A stretch of DNA of 64,000 nucleotides. Origin: Paractinoplanes pyxinae (GTDB taxonomy: Bacteria; Actinomycetota; Actinomycetes; Mycobacteriales; Micromonosporaceae). Under the pieces are notes generated by a model. The model had not been told where the DNA came from. It was given only the letters and a program-made list of their open reading frames with translations, and searched no databases. The DNA lies in NCBI RefSeq assembly GCF_026626335.1, contig NZ_JAPNTZ010000009.1, positions 62,001-126,000 on the forward strand. Direction: 5' to 3'. Each line of letters opens with the position of its first letter. Within the stretch, counting starts at the first letter, position 1. Below, piece after piece: positions 26,007-34,407 of the stretch. The translations under genes were made by a program, and so were the position numbers.

Positions 26007-26269
26007 TGAAGGGTACGGTTCTGCACGTGCCCGAACATGACCACGAAGGCTTCGTCCTCAGGCTCGATCGCTTCGACGAGCTGACGGCCCAGAAGGGCTG
26101 GATGACCGACCAGCAGAAGGCGGCCGGCGTTGGGGTCAGCCACACCACGTTGGGGCGCATCCGCCGGGGCTTGAGCCAGCCCGGCGCGCGCTTCATCGCC
26201 AACACCACTAATGCCCTCGGCGTCGCCGTCGAGGACCTGTTCACCCAGCCGGAGGTGACCCGTGGATGA
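26006..26269 (+). CDS. Cro-like helix-turn-helix protein
   Basis: This 87-residue XRE-type protein has the HTH QKAAGVGVSHTTLGRIRRGLSQPG (in part) and ends EDLFTQPEV. Its start ATG overlaps operator site 3. It is divergent from the regulator at 25378-25938 and shares its N-terminal pattern, so the two probably arose by duplication. It overlaps the excisionase-like gene by 8 bp. Confidence 0.8.
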   Translation: MKGTVLHVPEHDHEGFVLRLDRFDELTAQKGWMTDQQKAAGVGVSHTTLGRIRRGLSQPGARFIANTTNALGVAVEDLFTQPEVTRG

Positions 26270-26453
26270 CCTGGAGCTGATCACGAAGGACGAGCTGGCC
26301 GCGCTGATCCGCAAGCCGCGTAGCTGGGTCGACAAGAAGGTGACCGCCCGGGAGATCCCGTTTACGCGGCTCGGCGTGCGCGACATCCGCTTTTCCCGCG
26401 CCGACATCGCCGCGATCCACGCGATGGGCCGCCAGCCGGTCATCGCCGCCTGA
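26262..26453 (+). CDS. Excisionase-like helix-turn-helix protein
   Basis: This 63-residue protein has a winged-helix/HTH_17 pattern (LITKDELAALIRKPRSWVDKKV, then FTRLGVRDIRFSRADIAA). Such small proteins act as excisionases or early regulators. Its GTG start overlaps the Cro-like gene. Confirmation as Xis would need binding next to the attachment site. Confidence 0.7.
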   Translation: MDDLELITKDELAALIRKPRSWVDKKVTAREIPFTRLGVRDIRFSRADIAAIHAMGRQPVIAA

Positions 26454-26525
26454 CCTCAGAAAGCGACCAGCGGCCCCGTTCTCGCTGCACACGACGCGGG
26501 ACCGCCAGACAGAAAGAAGCATCTC

Positions 26526-26918
26526 ATGACCCGCTTCACCTACCGCGAGCTGGCGGACAGCCTCCGCAAGCTCGCCGACCAGCTCGCCCCTCTGACCGAC
26601 CAGGAGGTTCCGGGGCTCAGGGCCGCCAACATCTACCTGAGCTTCCCGTACGACACATCCCCGGCTGCCGTGGAACGGAACCGGCCCGCCGTCGACGCGA
26701 TTGCCGAGGCCATGGGCGTCGCGGCCAAGACCAAGATCGAGGGTCGCGGAATCACTCGCAGGGCCGAGTACATGGCCGAGACCGGCAGGGACAAGCCGAT
26801 CTACGTCAACGTCCGGTGCGAGATGCCGGCGCCGCCGACCCGAGCCAAGAAGCTCGCCGAGCTGCAGCGCGAGAACGACGAGCTCCGCGCCCAGCTCGCC
26901 TCCGGTGGTGCCCAGTGA
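26526..26918 (+). CDS. Hypothetical phage protein
   Basis: This encodes 130 residues, with an acidic helical start and a C-terminal leucine-rich coiled coil (KKLAELQRENDELRAQLAS). AGAAAGAAG lies before the ATG. The function is unknown. It overlaps the next gene by 4 bp, and the overlapping arrangement continues through the recombination genes. Confidence 0.65.
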   Translation: MTRFTYRELADSLRKLADQLAPLTDQEVPGLRAANIYLSFPYDTSPAAVERNRPAVDAIAEAMGVAAKTKIEGRGITRRAEYMAETGRDKPIYVNVRCEMPAPPTRAKKLAELQRENDELRAQLASGGAQ

Positions 26919-27220
26919 CCGCCTCCGTCATCGCCACCCTGCTCGGCCTCCTCCTCCTGGCCGTCTGCGCCATCCAGCCCCTGCTCTACGAGGTGGACCA
27001 CGTGGCAGTCACCAACCGCACCCGGCTCGACGGCACCCCGCTCCAGGCCACCCACGTCGTGCCCTGCGCGTGCGGTGCCCTTCCCGGCGAGGCCTGCCGC
27101 TGCGAGCTTCCGCCCGTCGTCTGCATGCCCGAGAACCCGAACATCACCGCGTACGCCATGGTCGGCGGCCGTCTCCGCTCGGTGGGCGTGGAGTGGGACG
27201 CCGCGGCGGTGACCGCATGA
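26915..27220 (+). CDS. Small membrane protein with cysteine-rich domain
   Basis: The GTG at 26915 overlaps the preceding stop as GTGA. The 101-residue protein has an N-terminal membrane helix (VIATLLGLLLLAVCAIQP) and a cysteine-containing segment (CACGALPGEACRCELPPVVC). It could bind a metal or be an exported anchored protein. The function is unknown. Confidence 0.6.
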   Translation: MTASVIATLLGLLLLAVCAIQPLLYEVDHVAVTNRTRLDGTPLQATHVVPCACGALPGEACRCELPPVVCMPENPNITAYAMVGGRLRSVGVEWDAAAVTA

Positions 27221-27537
27221 GCAACGTCGCCCTCGTCATTCTCGGTCTCCTCCTGATCGTCGCCCTGGTCCTGGTCATCGCCCAGGCCCAGGCCAACCGG
27301 ATCAGCGAGACGTTCGTCCTCAACAGCATCGACGGCGGCCGCGAGGTCCAGCAGCAGCTGGCCGACCGGCCCGCCCCGCCGGTCGATGAGCCCTCCACCG
27401 GCCGGCATCACACCGGCGAGGTGCAGCTGGTCAGCCCGGACTGGACCCCGCACATCGGCCGCCGACTACTCGCCCGCGAGACCCAAACCCAGCCGATCAC
27501 CTGGCCGCTGCCCAAGGAAAGCGAGACCACCCGATGA
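27217..27537 (+). CDS. Small single-pass membrane protein
   Basis: This encodes 106 residues, with one N-terminal membrane helix (VALVILGLLLIVALVLVIAQ) and a proline-rich soluble tail. It overlaps the genes on both sides by 4 bp. The function is unknown. Confidence 0.6.
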   Translation: MSNVALVILGLLLIVALVLVIAQAQANRISETFVLNSIDGGREVQQQLADRPAPPVDEPSTGRHHTGEVQLVSPDWTPHIGRRLLARETQTQPITWPLPKESETTR

Positions 27538-28643
27538 CCACCTTCTCCTTCGCCAAGGCCACCAAGAAGGCCGCCAAGGGCCGCATCGCACTCGACGGCC
27601 CGTCCGGCTCCGGCAAGACGTACACCGCACTCACCATCGCCACCACCCTCGGCCAGCGCATCGCCGTCATCGACACCGAGCACGGCTCGGCCAGCAAGTA
27701 CGCCGACCTGTTCGACTTCGACACCCTCGGCCTCGACCGCTACAGCCCGCAGATCCTGATCGACGCCCTAGCCGCCGCCGCGGCGGCCGGCTACGACGTC
27801 GCCGTCGTCGACTCGCTCAGCCACTTCTGGATGGGCACCGACGGCATGCTCGAGCAGGTCGACAAGGCCGCCAAGCGCTCCGGCGGCCACGGTATGTCCG
27901 GCTGGAAGGAGATGCGGCCGGTCGAGCGGCAGATGGTCGAGGCCCTGCTCGCGTTCCCCGGCCACGTCATCTGCACGCTGCGCGTCAAGACCGACTGGGT
28001 CGAGGGCGAGAACGCACGCGGCAAGCGCCAGATGATGAAGGTCGGCACCAAGGCCGAGCAGCGCGAAGGCCTGGAGTACGAGTTCGACCTGGTCGCGTCG
28101 ATGGACCTGTCCAACGAGCTGACCGTCGTGAAGTCCCGCTGCCCGTCCCTGTCCGGCGAGATCGTCACCCGGCCCGGCCGCGCGTTCGCCGAGACGTTCA
28201 AGACCTGGCTCGACGACGGCGAGCAGGCCGGACCGTCGATGCGCGACCAGCTGCTCGAGCAGATCCGCGCCGCGGGGGACAAAGACCAGCTTGTGGCCGC
28301 CTGGACCGCCATCGGCGCGGCCCTGAAGGCTCAGCAGATCACCCAGACCGACGTCGACAGTCTCATCGTGCCGGCCTGGCAGGCCCGCAAGGCGAGCGTC
28401 GTCGTGGAGCAGCCCGCGGAGCCGAAGAACCCCGGCAACGACCCGGCCCGCCGCAAGATGATGGCGCTTTTCACCGAGGCCGAGCTGGGCGAGCGCGAGC
28501 AGCGCCTGGCCTTCGCGGCCGAGGTCGCCGACCGCGAGATCGAGTCGACCAACGACCTGACCGACGACGAGGTCAAGGCCGTGATCGACCGGCTGCAGCG
28601 CTACCTCGAGCAGCAGAACGCGCCAGTCGGAGCGGGCGCATGA
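27534..28643 (+). CDS. Sak4-like RecA-type ATPase (AAA_24 family)
   Basis: The 369-residue protein has a Walker A motif LDGPSGSGKTYTAL near residue 20 and Walker B at VAVVDSLSHFW. This pattern matches Sak4/AAA_24 phage ATPases, which assist single-strand annealing recombination. The C-terminal third is helical and charged. It overlaps the helicase gene by 4 bp, suggesting a shared role in recombination-dependent replication. Confidence 0.85.
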   Translation: MTTFSFAKATKKAAKGRIALDGPSGSGKTYTALTIATTLGQRIAVIDTEHGSASKYADLFDFDTLGLDRYSPQILIDALAAAAAAGYDVAVVDSLSHFWMGTDGMLEQVDKAAKRSGGHGMSGWKEMRPVERQMVEALLAFPGHVICTLRVKTDWVEGENARGKRQMMKVGTKAEQREGLEYEFDLVASMDLSNELTVVKSRCPSLSGEIVTRPGRAFAETFKTWLDDGEQAGPSMRDQLLEQIRAAGDKDQLVAAWTAIGAALKAQQITQTDVDSLIVPAWQARKASVVVEQPAEPKNPGNDPARRKMMALFTEAELGEREQRLAFAAEVADREIESTNDLTDDEVKAVIDRLQRYLEQQNAPVGAGA

Positions 28644-30361
28644 GCCACGCCCCGACAGCCGAGCAGGCCGCCATCATCGACGCTGCTGCCCCCGGCGACC
28701 GGGACCTCACCATCGAGGCCGGCGCCGGGGCGGGCAAGACCTCCACGCTCAAGATGCTGGCCGCGGCCAAGCCCGGCCAGCGCGGGGTCTACCTCGCCTA
28801 CAACAAGGCCATCGCCGTCGAAGCCGCCAAGAGCTTCCCCGGCTCGGTGACCTGCAAGACCGCCCACAGCTTCGCGTACGGCGCGGTCGGCAAGCGGTTC
28901 GCGCACCGCCTCAACGGCCCCCGCGTACCTGCCCGCCAAGCCGCCCAGATCATGCGGATCAACGAGCCCATCAAGATCGGCGAGACGTTCCTGGCACCGC
29001 AGCAGTTAGCCCGGCTGGTAACCGAGACAATCCAGCGGTTCTGCTACTCCGCCGAAGACCAGGTCGACTACCGGCACGTGCCGCTGGTCAACGGCCTCGA
29101 CCGCTTCGGCCAGGCCGAGCTCCGCACCTACCTGCAGCCCCTCGCCCAGAAGGCCTGGGACGTCGACATCACCCGTGAGACCGGTCGGCTCCGCTTCACG
29201 CACGACTGCTACCTCAAGATGTGGATCCTGTCGGGGCCGCAACTGCACGCCGACTATGTCTTGCTGGACGAGGCCCAGGACTCCAACCCGGCCGTTGCCG
29301 GGCTGGTCGACGCGCAGGACGCCCAGCGCATCCTCGTCGGCGACCGGTCGCAGGCCATCTACGGCTGGCGCGGCGCCACCGACGCCATGGCCACCTTCGG
29401 CGGCGAGCGGTACACCCTCAGCCAGTCATTCCGGTTCGGGCCCGCCGTGGCCGCCGAGGCCAACAAGTGGCTGAGCCTGCTCGACGCCCCGCTCCGGCTG
29501 CGCGGCTTCGACCCGATCAAGTCCCGCCTCGAGCCCTTGGCAGGGCCGGACGCGATCCTCTGCCGCTCCAACGCCGGTGCCATCGGCCGGGTCATGGCCG
29601 CGATCGGCTCGGGCCAGCGCGCCGCCCTGGTCGGCGGTGGCGGCGACATCCGCCGCATGGCCGAGGCCGCCCAGCAGCTGCAGCACGGCCTGCCCACCGA
29701 CCACCCGGAGCTGTTCGCCTTCGGCTCGTGGCGGGAGGTCCAGGACTACGTCGAGCAGGACGCCGGCGGCTCCGACCTGAAGGTGTTCGTGAAGCTGGTC
29801 GACCAGCACGGCCCTGCCGAGCTGATCCGCGTGTGCGACGCCCTGGTCGACGAGCGGTACGCCGACGTCGTCGTGAGCACGGCGCACAAGGCCAAGGGCC
29901 GCGAGTGGCAGCGCGTCGCGATCGCCACCGACTTCCAGGAGCCCCGCCCGGGCGAGGACGGCGAGACCCGGATCCCGCGGGAGGACGCCATGCTCGCGTA
30001 CGTCGCGGTGACCCGCGCCCAGCTGGTCCTCGACCGCGAAGGCCTCGCCTGGGTCGACCACTACGTCGACGGCGCGCCCGCCACGATGCCGGCTGACTCG
30101 TGGATCGGCGCCGCTGTGCTCGAGCACCCGGAGGCGGTGCTGCCGGACGGCCCCGAGCTGCTGACCGGCCCCGGCCCGCTGCCCGCCGTGGGCGGCCCTC
30201 GGTTCGCACCGGCGCCGCGGAAGCCGCGCTGCACGGGCGACGAGTGCGGCCACCTCGAGGTGGTCCACCGGGCCGGGCCGAAGGGCCGCGGCCAGTGCGC
30301 ATCGGTCGGCTGCCGGTGCCAGGCGTACGCCGCGCCCGAGCTGGTGGAGGCGGCTCGATGA
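28640..30361 (+). CDS. UvrD/PcrA-like superfamily 1 DNA helicase
   Basis: The 573-residue protein starts at the ATG at 28640 (overlap ATGA with the ATPase). SF1 motifs in order are EAGAGAGKTSTLK (motif I), VLLDEAQDSNPAV (II), VGDRSQAIYGWRGA (III), SQSFRFG (IV), VVSTAHKAKGREW (V) and AYVAVTRAQ (VI). The C-terminus has an apparent zinc-binding tail (CTGDECGH...CASVGCRC). It probably unwinds DNA during phage replication. Confidence 0.93.
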   Translation: MSHAPTAEQAAIIDAAAPGDRDLTIEAGAGAGKTSTLKMLAAAKPGQRGVYLAYNKAIAVEAAKSFPGSVTCKTAHSFAYGAVGKRFAHRLNGPRVPARQAAQIMRINEPIKIGETFLAPQQLARLVTETIQRFCYSAEDQVDYRHVPLVNGLDRFGQAELRTYLQPLAQKAWDVDITRETGRLRFTHDCYLKMWILSGPQLHADYVLLDEAQDSNPAVAGLVDAQDAQRILVGDRSQAIYGWRGATDAMATFGGERYTLSQSFRFGPAVAAEANKWLSLLDAPLRLRGFDPIKSRLEPLAGPDAILCRSNAGAIGRVMAAIGSGQRAALVGGGGDIRRMAEAAQQLQHGLPTDHPELFAFGSWREVQDYVEQDAGGSDLKVFVKLVDQHGPAELIRVCDALVDERYADVVVSTAHKAKGREWQRVAIATDFQEPRPGEDGETRIPREDAMLAYVAVTRAQLVLDREGLAWVDHYVDGAPATMPADSWIGAAVLEHPEAVLPDGPELLTGPGPLPAVGGPRFAPAPRKPRCTGDECGHLEVVHRAGPKGRGQCASVGCRCQAYAAPELVEAAR

Positions 30362-30585
30362 GCCTGACCCCTGCCCGCGTGCCGCTGGTCCACACCGGAC
30401 CCAAGGCAACTCAACAGGCCAAGCCGCACAAGTACGAACCCGACGTGACCACGCCCGGCACCTGCACCAGCTGTCACCTGGTCAAGGGTCACCGCCTGCA
30501 CGACGAGGCCGCCATCCGCGAACACCTGGCCCAGCTGGACGAGGCCCAGGCCGAGCAGCGCCGCCGGATCGGAGAGGCCGACTAA
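30358..30585 (+). CDS. Small zinc-finger-like protein
   Basis: This encodes 75 residues with CTSCHLVKGHRLHDEAAI, a Cys2/His2-like arrangement that resembles a treble-clef or zinc ribbon, then a charged helix. It overlaps the helicase by 4 bp. The role is unknown. Confidence 0.65.
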   Translation: MSLTPARVPLVHTGPKATQQAKPHKYEPDVTTPGTCTSCHLVKGHRLHDEAAIREHLAQLDEAQAEQRRRIGEAD

Positions 30586-30959
30586 TGGCTCTTCCTGATG
30601 ACCGTGTGGCCGAGCTCGAGCAGATCGCGCGCCAGCTGATCACCCGCGTCCGCGACCTCGGCCCCGACGACAACGGCAAGTGGCTCGCCAAGCAGCTGCC
30701 GGACCCGGCCGACTGGTTCCGCCTCGCGTTCGTGTTGGCCGCAGCAGTCCCGGACGACCGCTCCTGGAGGGATCTGACGTCCTGGGTCGCCCTGTCCCAG
30801 CTTCCCGAGGCCAAACCGGTTAGGAAGCGCGATTGCAGCCCGAGCGGGCACCGCCGCCGCCAGGAGCAGGCCTGCGACGAGTGCAAGGCCGACGAACGCG
30901 ACCGCGGCACTGCGCGCCGAGCCGTTGCCCACCAGATCCGAATGGAGAACGCAGCATGA
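30585..30959 (+). CDS. Hypothetical phage protein
   Basis: This encodes 124 residues, helical and charged (DDRVAELEQIARQLITRVRDLG), with a basic C-terminus containing CSPSGHRRRQEQACDECKAD, a possible zinc site. It is coupled to both neighbours by short overlaps. No function can be assigned. Confidence 0.65.
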   Translation: MALPDDRVAELEQIARQLITRVRDLGPDDNGKWLAKQLPDPADWFRLAFVLAAAVPDDRSWRDLTSWVALSQLPEAKPVRKRDCSPSGHRRRQEQACDECKADERDRGTARRAVAHQIRMENAA

Positions 30960-31252
30960 CCAGACCAAAGCTGCCCCGCGAGCTGATCCCCACCGGCCAC
31001 AGCGTCGCCCTAATCGGCATGACCCTCGGCCCCGGATCCATCGCACACCGGGCGAGCTCGAAGACCGTTCCTGACCTCAGCCGGCCGAGGCACAGCAAGA
31101 AGGGCCCGCAGCCGACGAAACAGGTCCCGATCGCCAAGTGCGCCGAGGGCCAGGGCGACGACGCGGACGACGCCTACCTCGTGTCGGCGCATTGGGCCGA
31201 CCACAAAGGAGCGGTCGCCTGCACCGAGACCGCCTGCTTCCCCACCGCCTGA
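30956..31252 (+). CDS. Hypothetical phage protein
   Basis: This encodes 98 residues starting at the ATG overlapping the previous stop. It is basic in the middle and has two cysteines near the end. There is no recognisable domain. It closes the first early block; a strong hairpin follows 6 bp later. Confidence 0.6.
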   Translation: MTRPKLPRELIPTGHSVALIGMTLGPGSIAHRASSKTVPDLSRPRHSKKGPQPTKQVPIAKCAEGQGDDADDAYLVSAHWADHKGAVACTETACFPTA

Positions 31253-31257
31253 ACCCG

Positions 31258-31289
31258 CTGCCCGGCGCCTCTTCCCCGGCGCCGGGCAG
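31258..31289 (+). terminator. 12-bp perfect hairpin before the initiator gene
   Basis: Arms CTGCCCGGCGCC (31258-31269) and GGCGCCGGGCAG (31278-31289) surround an 8-nt loop. No T run follows. It could be a transcription attenuator or a translation-level structure upstream of the TTG-start gene at 31315. Confidence 0.55.
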
Positions 31290-31314
31290 CACCACCAGAA
31301 GCACGGAGACACCG

Positions 31315-32178
31315 TTGAGCGACCTTCTCGACCAGGAACGCGCCACCGTACGCGAGTGGACAGACGTCCTCGCCCGCGTCCGGTTCGGCACGGTCAAGGT
31401 CGCCGGCCGCAACATCGCCGGAAGCCGCATCAAGGCCGTCGCCGCGCGCCTCGCCGACTACGCCGACAGCGACGGCAGCCGAGTCCGCCCAGGCCTTCCA
31501 CGACTCGCCGTCGACCTCGAAGCCGAGTACGGCAGCGTCAAGCGCGCCGTGCAGCACCTCGTCCGCCTGGGCCTGCTCCGCCTCGTCCGCCCCGGCGCCC
31601 GACCCGGCCACGCCGACGAATACCAGCTCGCCCTCCCGGCCGACCTCCTCGACCGAGACGACCTCACTGTCTGGTCCCCGGCCCGCCACACCCTCGAGGT
31701 CGAAAAGGTCCGCGAGGCCACCCGCGGCCGGTACAAGAAGGCCCCGCAGACCCCCGACCCAGGCGACCTGCAGGTGCCTGATGCACCAACCGGCCCTGTG
31801 GATAACCCAGACCTGCAGGTGCCCCAGGTACCCGCAGACACCCATGACCGGGTTGAACCTGCAGGTGCCTCACGTACCAACGAAACCCGACCTGCAGGTG
31901 CCTCAAGTACTGACCTGCAGGTGCATCAGGCACCCGCCACCGACCACAGACCTAGACACAACAACGACCGACCACACACGGAAGACCTCCGTACGGCCGT
32001 AACTGGTCCACGCGTGCCCGAGGCCGCCGAAGAGCCCGATTCCCCCTCCGACTCGCTACCGGCCCGCTGCCCGCACGGCCTCGCCTCCCGACGCCGGCCC
32101 GACGGACAGCTGTCGTGCGTCCTCTGCCGTCGCGCCTCTGGCCTTGCCCCGGTGATCCCGATCCGGAGCGCCTCATGA
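31315..32178 (+). CDS. Phage replication initiator-like protein (lambda O-like layout)
   Basis: The 287-residue protein begins at TTG (31315) with GGAG eight bases upstream. The N-terminal 110 residues look like a winged-helix DNA-binding domain (SVKRAVQHLVRLGLLRLVRPG, in part). A low-complexity linker (residues 145-210) contains the repeats described at 31765-31935, and the C-terminus has a small zinc-binding motif (CPHGLASRR, LSCVLCRR). The placement of repeats inside the initiator gene recalls lambdoid O, whose gene contains the origin. The function is inferred from layout, not from a family match. Confidence 0.6.
   Translation: MSDLLDQERATVREWTDVLARVRFGTVKVAGRNIAGSRIKAVAARLADYADSDGSRVRPGLPRLAVDLEAEYGSVKRAVQHLVRLGLLRLVRPGARPGHADEYQLALPADLLDRDDLTVWSPARHTLEVEKVREATRGRYKKAPQTPDPGDLQVPDAPTGPVDNPDLQVPQVPADTHDRVEPAGASRTNETRPAGASSTDLQVHQAPATDHRPRHNNDRPHTEDLRTAVTGPRVPEAAEEPDSPSDSLPARCPHGLASRRRPDGQLSCVLCRRASGLAPVIPIRSAS
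31765..31935 (+). repeat. Five iteron-like repeats; candidate replication origin
   Basis: The core GACCTGCAGGTGCC (or one-base variants) occurs at 31765-31778, 31810-31823, 31856-31869, 31889-31902 and 31912-31925. Each continues with a loosely conserved tail, often GTACC or GCACC, giving a 23-25 bp unit. Spacings are 45, 46, 33 and 23 bp. Copies 1, 2 and 5 are read as DLQV, but copies 3 and 4 are read in another frame as PAGA. Conserved DNA with a shifting frame argues for selection on the DNA itself. Confidence 0.75.
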
Positions 32179-32372
32179 CCGGCCGGCACCTCACCGCAGG
32201 CGAGAAGCGGACCCGAGCCTCAGCCGCTGCTGCCGTCGCCCGCGCCCTCGCGCACACCCGGCCCGCTCAGGACGACGAGGCCGATCTTGCAGCCGCCTAC
32301 CCATACGTCACCCACACCCGAGCCCGCCAAATCCGTCTGGAGATCCAGGAGACCCGCAATGCACGACGCTGA
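32175..32372 (+). CDS. Small hypothetical protein
   Basis: This encodes 65 residues, alanine- and arginine-rich, helical, basic. It overlaps the initiator gene by 4 bp and the next gene by 14 bp. The C-terminus (YPYVTHTRARQIRLEIQE) could be a short DNA-binding helix. No family is recognised. Confidence 0.55.
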   Translation: MTGRHLTAGEKRTRASAAAAVARALAHTRPAQDDEADLAAAYPYVTHTRARQIRLEIQETRNARR

Positions 32373-33354
32373 GAACACCCGCCGCGACCTCTCCGCCTAC
32401 CAAGGATTCGCCGCCGACTACCAGCACAACACCACGCCCGCCAGCCCGAACCTCGTCTTGGCCGACAGGGAACGCGAGCTCCTGGAAATCAAGGGACCGT
32501 GCAGCAGCAAGGCCTGCCGCCTCCACTACGCACATTCGGGCCCCTGCGATACCCGAAACACCACCCCGTCGCCGACAGCCGCCGTGGCCTCGGTTCCTCC
32601 CGTCGCGCGCGAGAGCAGCGAAGATGTCGACGTCGAGTACTCGGAGGCCGCTGGCCGGCTGATCGGCCGCCTGCTCGATGCGGACCTGGCCTACATGAAC
32701 CGGCGTGGCCTCCCGGACGCGCTGGCGCAGGACATCCGCGTGCACTGGCTTCGCGACCTGGTGCCGATCATCGCTGAGTCGGTTGACGCGTTGACCTCTG
32801 CTCCCGTTGCGCGAATGGATGACCAGCACGCGGTGCGGCAGCTGGTGAGTCCTGAGCGGCCGGTCGAGGAGCTGTCGGCGGCTGGTGACTGGGGCCCGTA
32901 CGACGTCGACACCTCGATGGCCCACGTGCCGCTGCCGGCCGCCGTGTCGGAGCTGTATGCCGGCGGCCTGGTCCAGCCCGGCGACCCGAGCCGCCTCGTC
33001 GAGGGCACGCTGCTGGCCCACCTCGAAGCGGCGTGCGAAGCCGTGCGAATCGGGCGGGGATCGTTCGACCAGCTGGTCCTCGAGGTGCTGTCGCGGGCCG
33101 AGGTTGGCGTGGCCATGGTCGTGATCGGGCTGATCCGGCGCGCGTACGCCGCGGGAGAGGCCGCCGCGATCGCCGAGATGGCCGACACGCCTCTCCAGAT
33201 CGACGTCGTCCGCGACATCCCGAACGAGCTGGACGACAGCCTCAGCGAGCCCGGCCGCCCGGTCTACGCGCCGTGCCAGCCGATCGGCTGCGACGCCGGC
33301 TTCCACCTGGCCGGCTGCGTCTACACCGAGACCGAGGTGCTCGACCGTGGCTGA
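32359..33354 (+). CDS. Hypothetical phage protein
   Basis: This encodes 331 residues. An N-terminal portion has CSSKACRLHYAHSGPC, a possible zinc site, and a long helical body follows (YSEAAGRLIGRLLDADLAY). The C-terminus has PCQPIGCDAGFHLAGC, a second possible metal site. There is no enzyme motif and the function is unknown. Confidence 0.65.
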   Translation: MHDAENTRRDLSAYQGFAADYQHNTTPASPNLVLADRERELLEIKGPCSSKACRLHYAHSGPCDTRNTTPSPTAAVASVPPVARESSEDVDVEYSEAAGRLIGRLLDADLAYMNRRGLPDALAQDIRVHWLRDLVPIIAESVDALTSAPVARMDDQHAVRQLVSPERPVEELSAAGDWGPYDVDTSMAHVPLPAAVSELYAGGLVQPGDPSRLVEGTLLAHLEAACEAVRIGRGSFDQLVLEVLSRAEVGVAMVVIGLIRRAYAAGEAAAIAEMADTPLQIDVVRDIPNELDDSLSEPGRPVYAPCQPIGCDAGFHLAGCVYTETEVLDRG

Positions 33355-33595
33355 CTACCTCGCCCGCATGCGCCGCGCCGTCGGCCGCGTCGTCTTCGAG
33401 ACGGCGCCCGAAGAGCCCGGCCTGCTTCACCCTGCCGAGCGCGAGAAGCGCATCCAGGCCCTCGACGAGGCCGCCCGGCGCGCGCTGCTGAAGGGCGACC
33501 GCATGTCGATGGACGCCTGGTTGGAGGAAGCCGCCGAACTCCGCGCACAACGTGAAGTCCTGCCCGCCCCCGTCATCCCCGGCCCGGCGACGTGA
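33347..33595 (+). CDS. Small hypothetical protein
   Basis: This encodes 82 residues starting at GTG, helical, charged (HPAEREKRIQALDEAARRALLKG). It overlaps both neighbours. No function can be assigned. Confidence 0.55.
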   Translation: MADYLARMRRAVGRVVFETAPEEPGLLHPAEREKRIQALDEAARRALLKGDRMSMDAWLEEAAELRAQREVLPAPVIPGPAT

Positions 33596-33729
33596 TCCTC
33601 GCCGGCCTGCTCGGCCTCGCCGCGATCTTCCTCTTCGCCGGCGGGGCCGGGCTCTTCACCAGCAGCCAAATCGACCCGCACGACGAAGACCCCGGCGACG
33701 ACACCGCAGCCTGGAGGCCACACCGATGA
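33592..33729 (+). CDS. 45-residue membrane protein
   Basis: This small gene begins at GTG (33592), which overlaps the preceding stop, and ends at TGA (33729), overlapping the next ATG. The protein has a single membrane helix (ILAGLLGLAAIFLFAGGAGL) and an acidic cytoplasmic tail. The perfect coupling on both sides supports it as a real gene. Confidence 0.6.
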   Translation: MILAGLLGLAAIFLFAGGAGLFTSSQIDPHDEDPGDDTAAWRPHR

Positions 33730-33917
33730 AGACCCGCTACGAGCGCACCCGCCACCTCGACAAGGCCACCGCTGCCACCTTCGGCGTGCCCGTCTTCCAC
33801 GGCATCCGCTGCGCCGACTGCAAGGCCGGCCTGCACAACAGCAAGGGCCAACCCCGCTGGGACGTCATCGGATCCGGTGGCCGGCTCGCCTTCGTCTGCC
33901 AGGGCGGCTGCCGATGA
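33726..33917 (+). CDS. Small zinc-ribbon-like protein
   Basis: This encodes 63 residues with GIRCADCKAGLH and FVCQGGCR, a CxxC...CxxxC pattern typical of a zinc ribbon. Overlaps of 4 bp on each side fit the dense early operon. The role is unknown. Confidence 0.6.
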   Translation: MKTRYERTRHLDKATAATFGVPVFHGIRCADCKAGLHNSKGQPRWDVIGSGGRLAFVCQGGCR

Positions 33918-34168
33918 CCATCACCCCCGGCGACCTGTTCACCGTCACCGCCCACAAGCTGCCCCACGGGCCCCGCTGCGGCGACGGATGGCACTGCCGG
34001 GTCATTGGGCCCGCGCGACTCACCCCGGACGTCTGGAACGTCCGCGAGGTCACCGTCGACGGCGACACCTGGCAGGACGGCATGAGCACCGACGTCTGGG
34101 CCCACGCGCTCCGGCCGCTCGAGGTCCAGACCGACCTCTTCGGCAACCCCGCTGCGACCGCCAGGTGA
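33914..34168 (+). CDS. Hypothetical phage protein
   Basis: This encodes 84 residues with beta-strand character (LFTVTAHKLPHGPRCGDGWHCRVIG) and two cysteines. No family is recognised. It is coupled to both neighbours. Confidence 0.55.
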   Translation: MTITPGDLFTVTAHKLPHGPRCGDGWHCRVIGPARLTPDVWNVREVTVDGDTWQDGMSTDVWAHALRPLEVQTDLFGNPAATAR

Positions 34169-34407
34169 AAGGCAACGGATACAGGGCCATCGGTACCTGC
34201 CAGCCCTGCGGCAAGAAGTTCTTCCCCGACCGCAAGACCGCGCGCCAGGTCGCCGCCCTCCTGAAAGGCGGCGACCACCGGCCGCGGGCCTACCGCTGCC
34301 CACACGACCACCGCCTATGGCACGTCGGGCACCTGCCGGACGACGTCCGCCAAGGCCGCATCACCCGAGACCAGTGCTGGAAGAACAAACCGAAGGACGC
34401 TCGTTGA
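34165..34407 (+). CDS. Small zinc-finger-like protein
   Basis: This encodes 80 residues, starting at GTG inside the previous stop. TCQPCGKKFFPDRKTARQVAAL is followed by RCPHDHRLWHVGH, which together form a C2H2-like finger (CxxC...C...H). Such small fingers are common in actinophage early regions. The function is unknown. Confidence 0.6.
   Translation: MKGNGYRAIGTCQPCGKKFFPDRKTARQVAALLKGGDHRPRAYRCPHDHRLWHVGHLPDDVRQGRITRDQCWKNKPKDAR

Noticed and set aside
27386..28639. Upstream extension of the helicase frame
   Set aside because: It overlaps the ATPase gene in another frame and is Arg/Pro-rich; the helicase starts at the ATG at 28640 in a 4-bp overlap.
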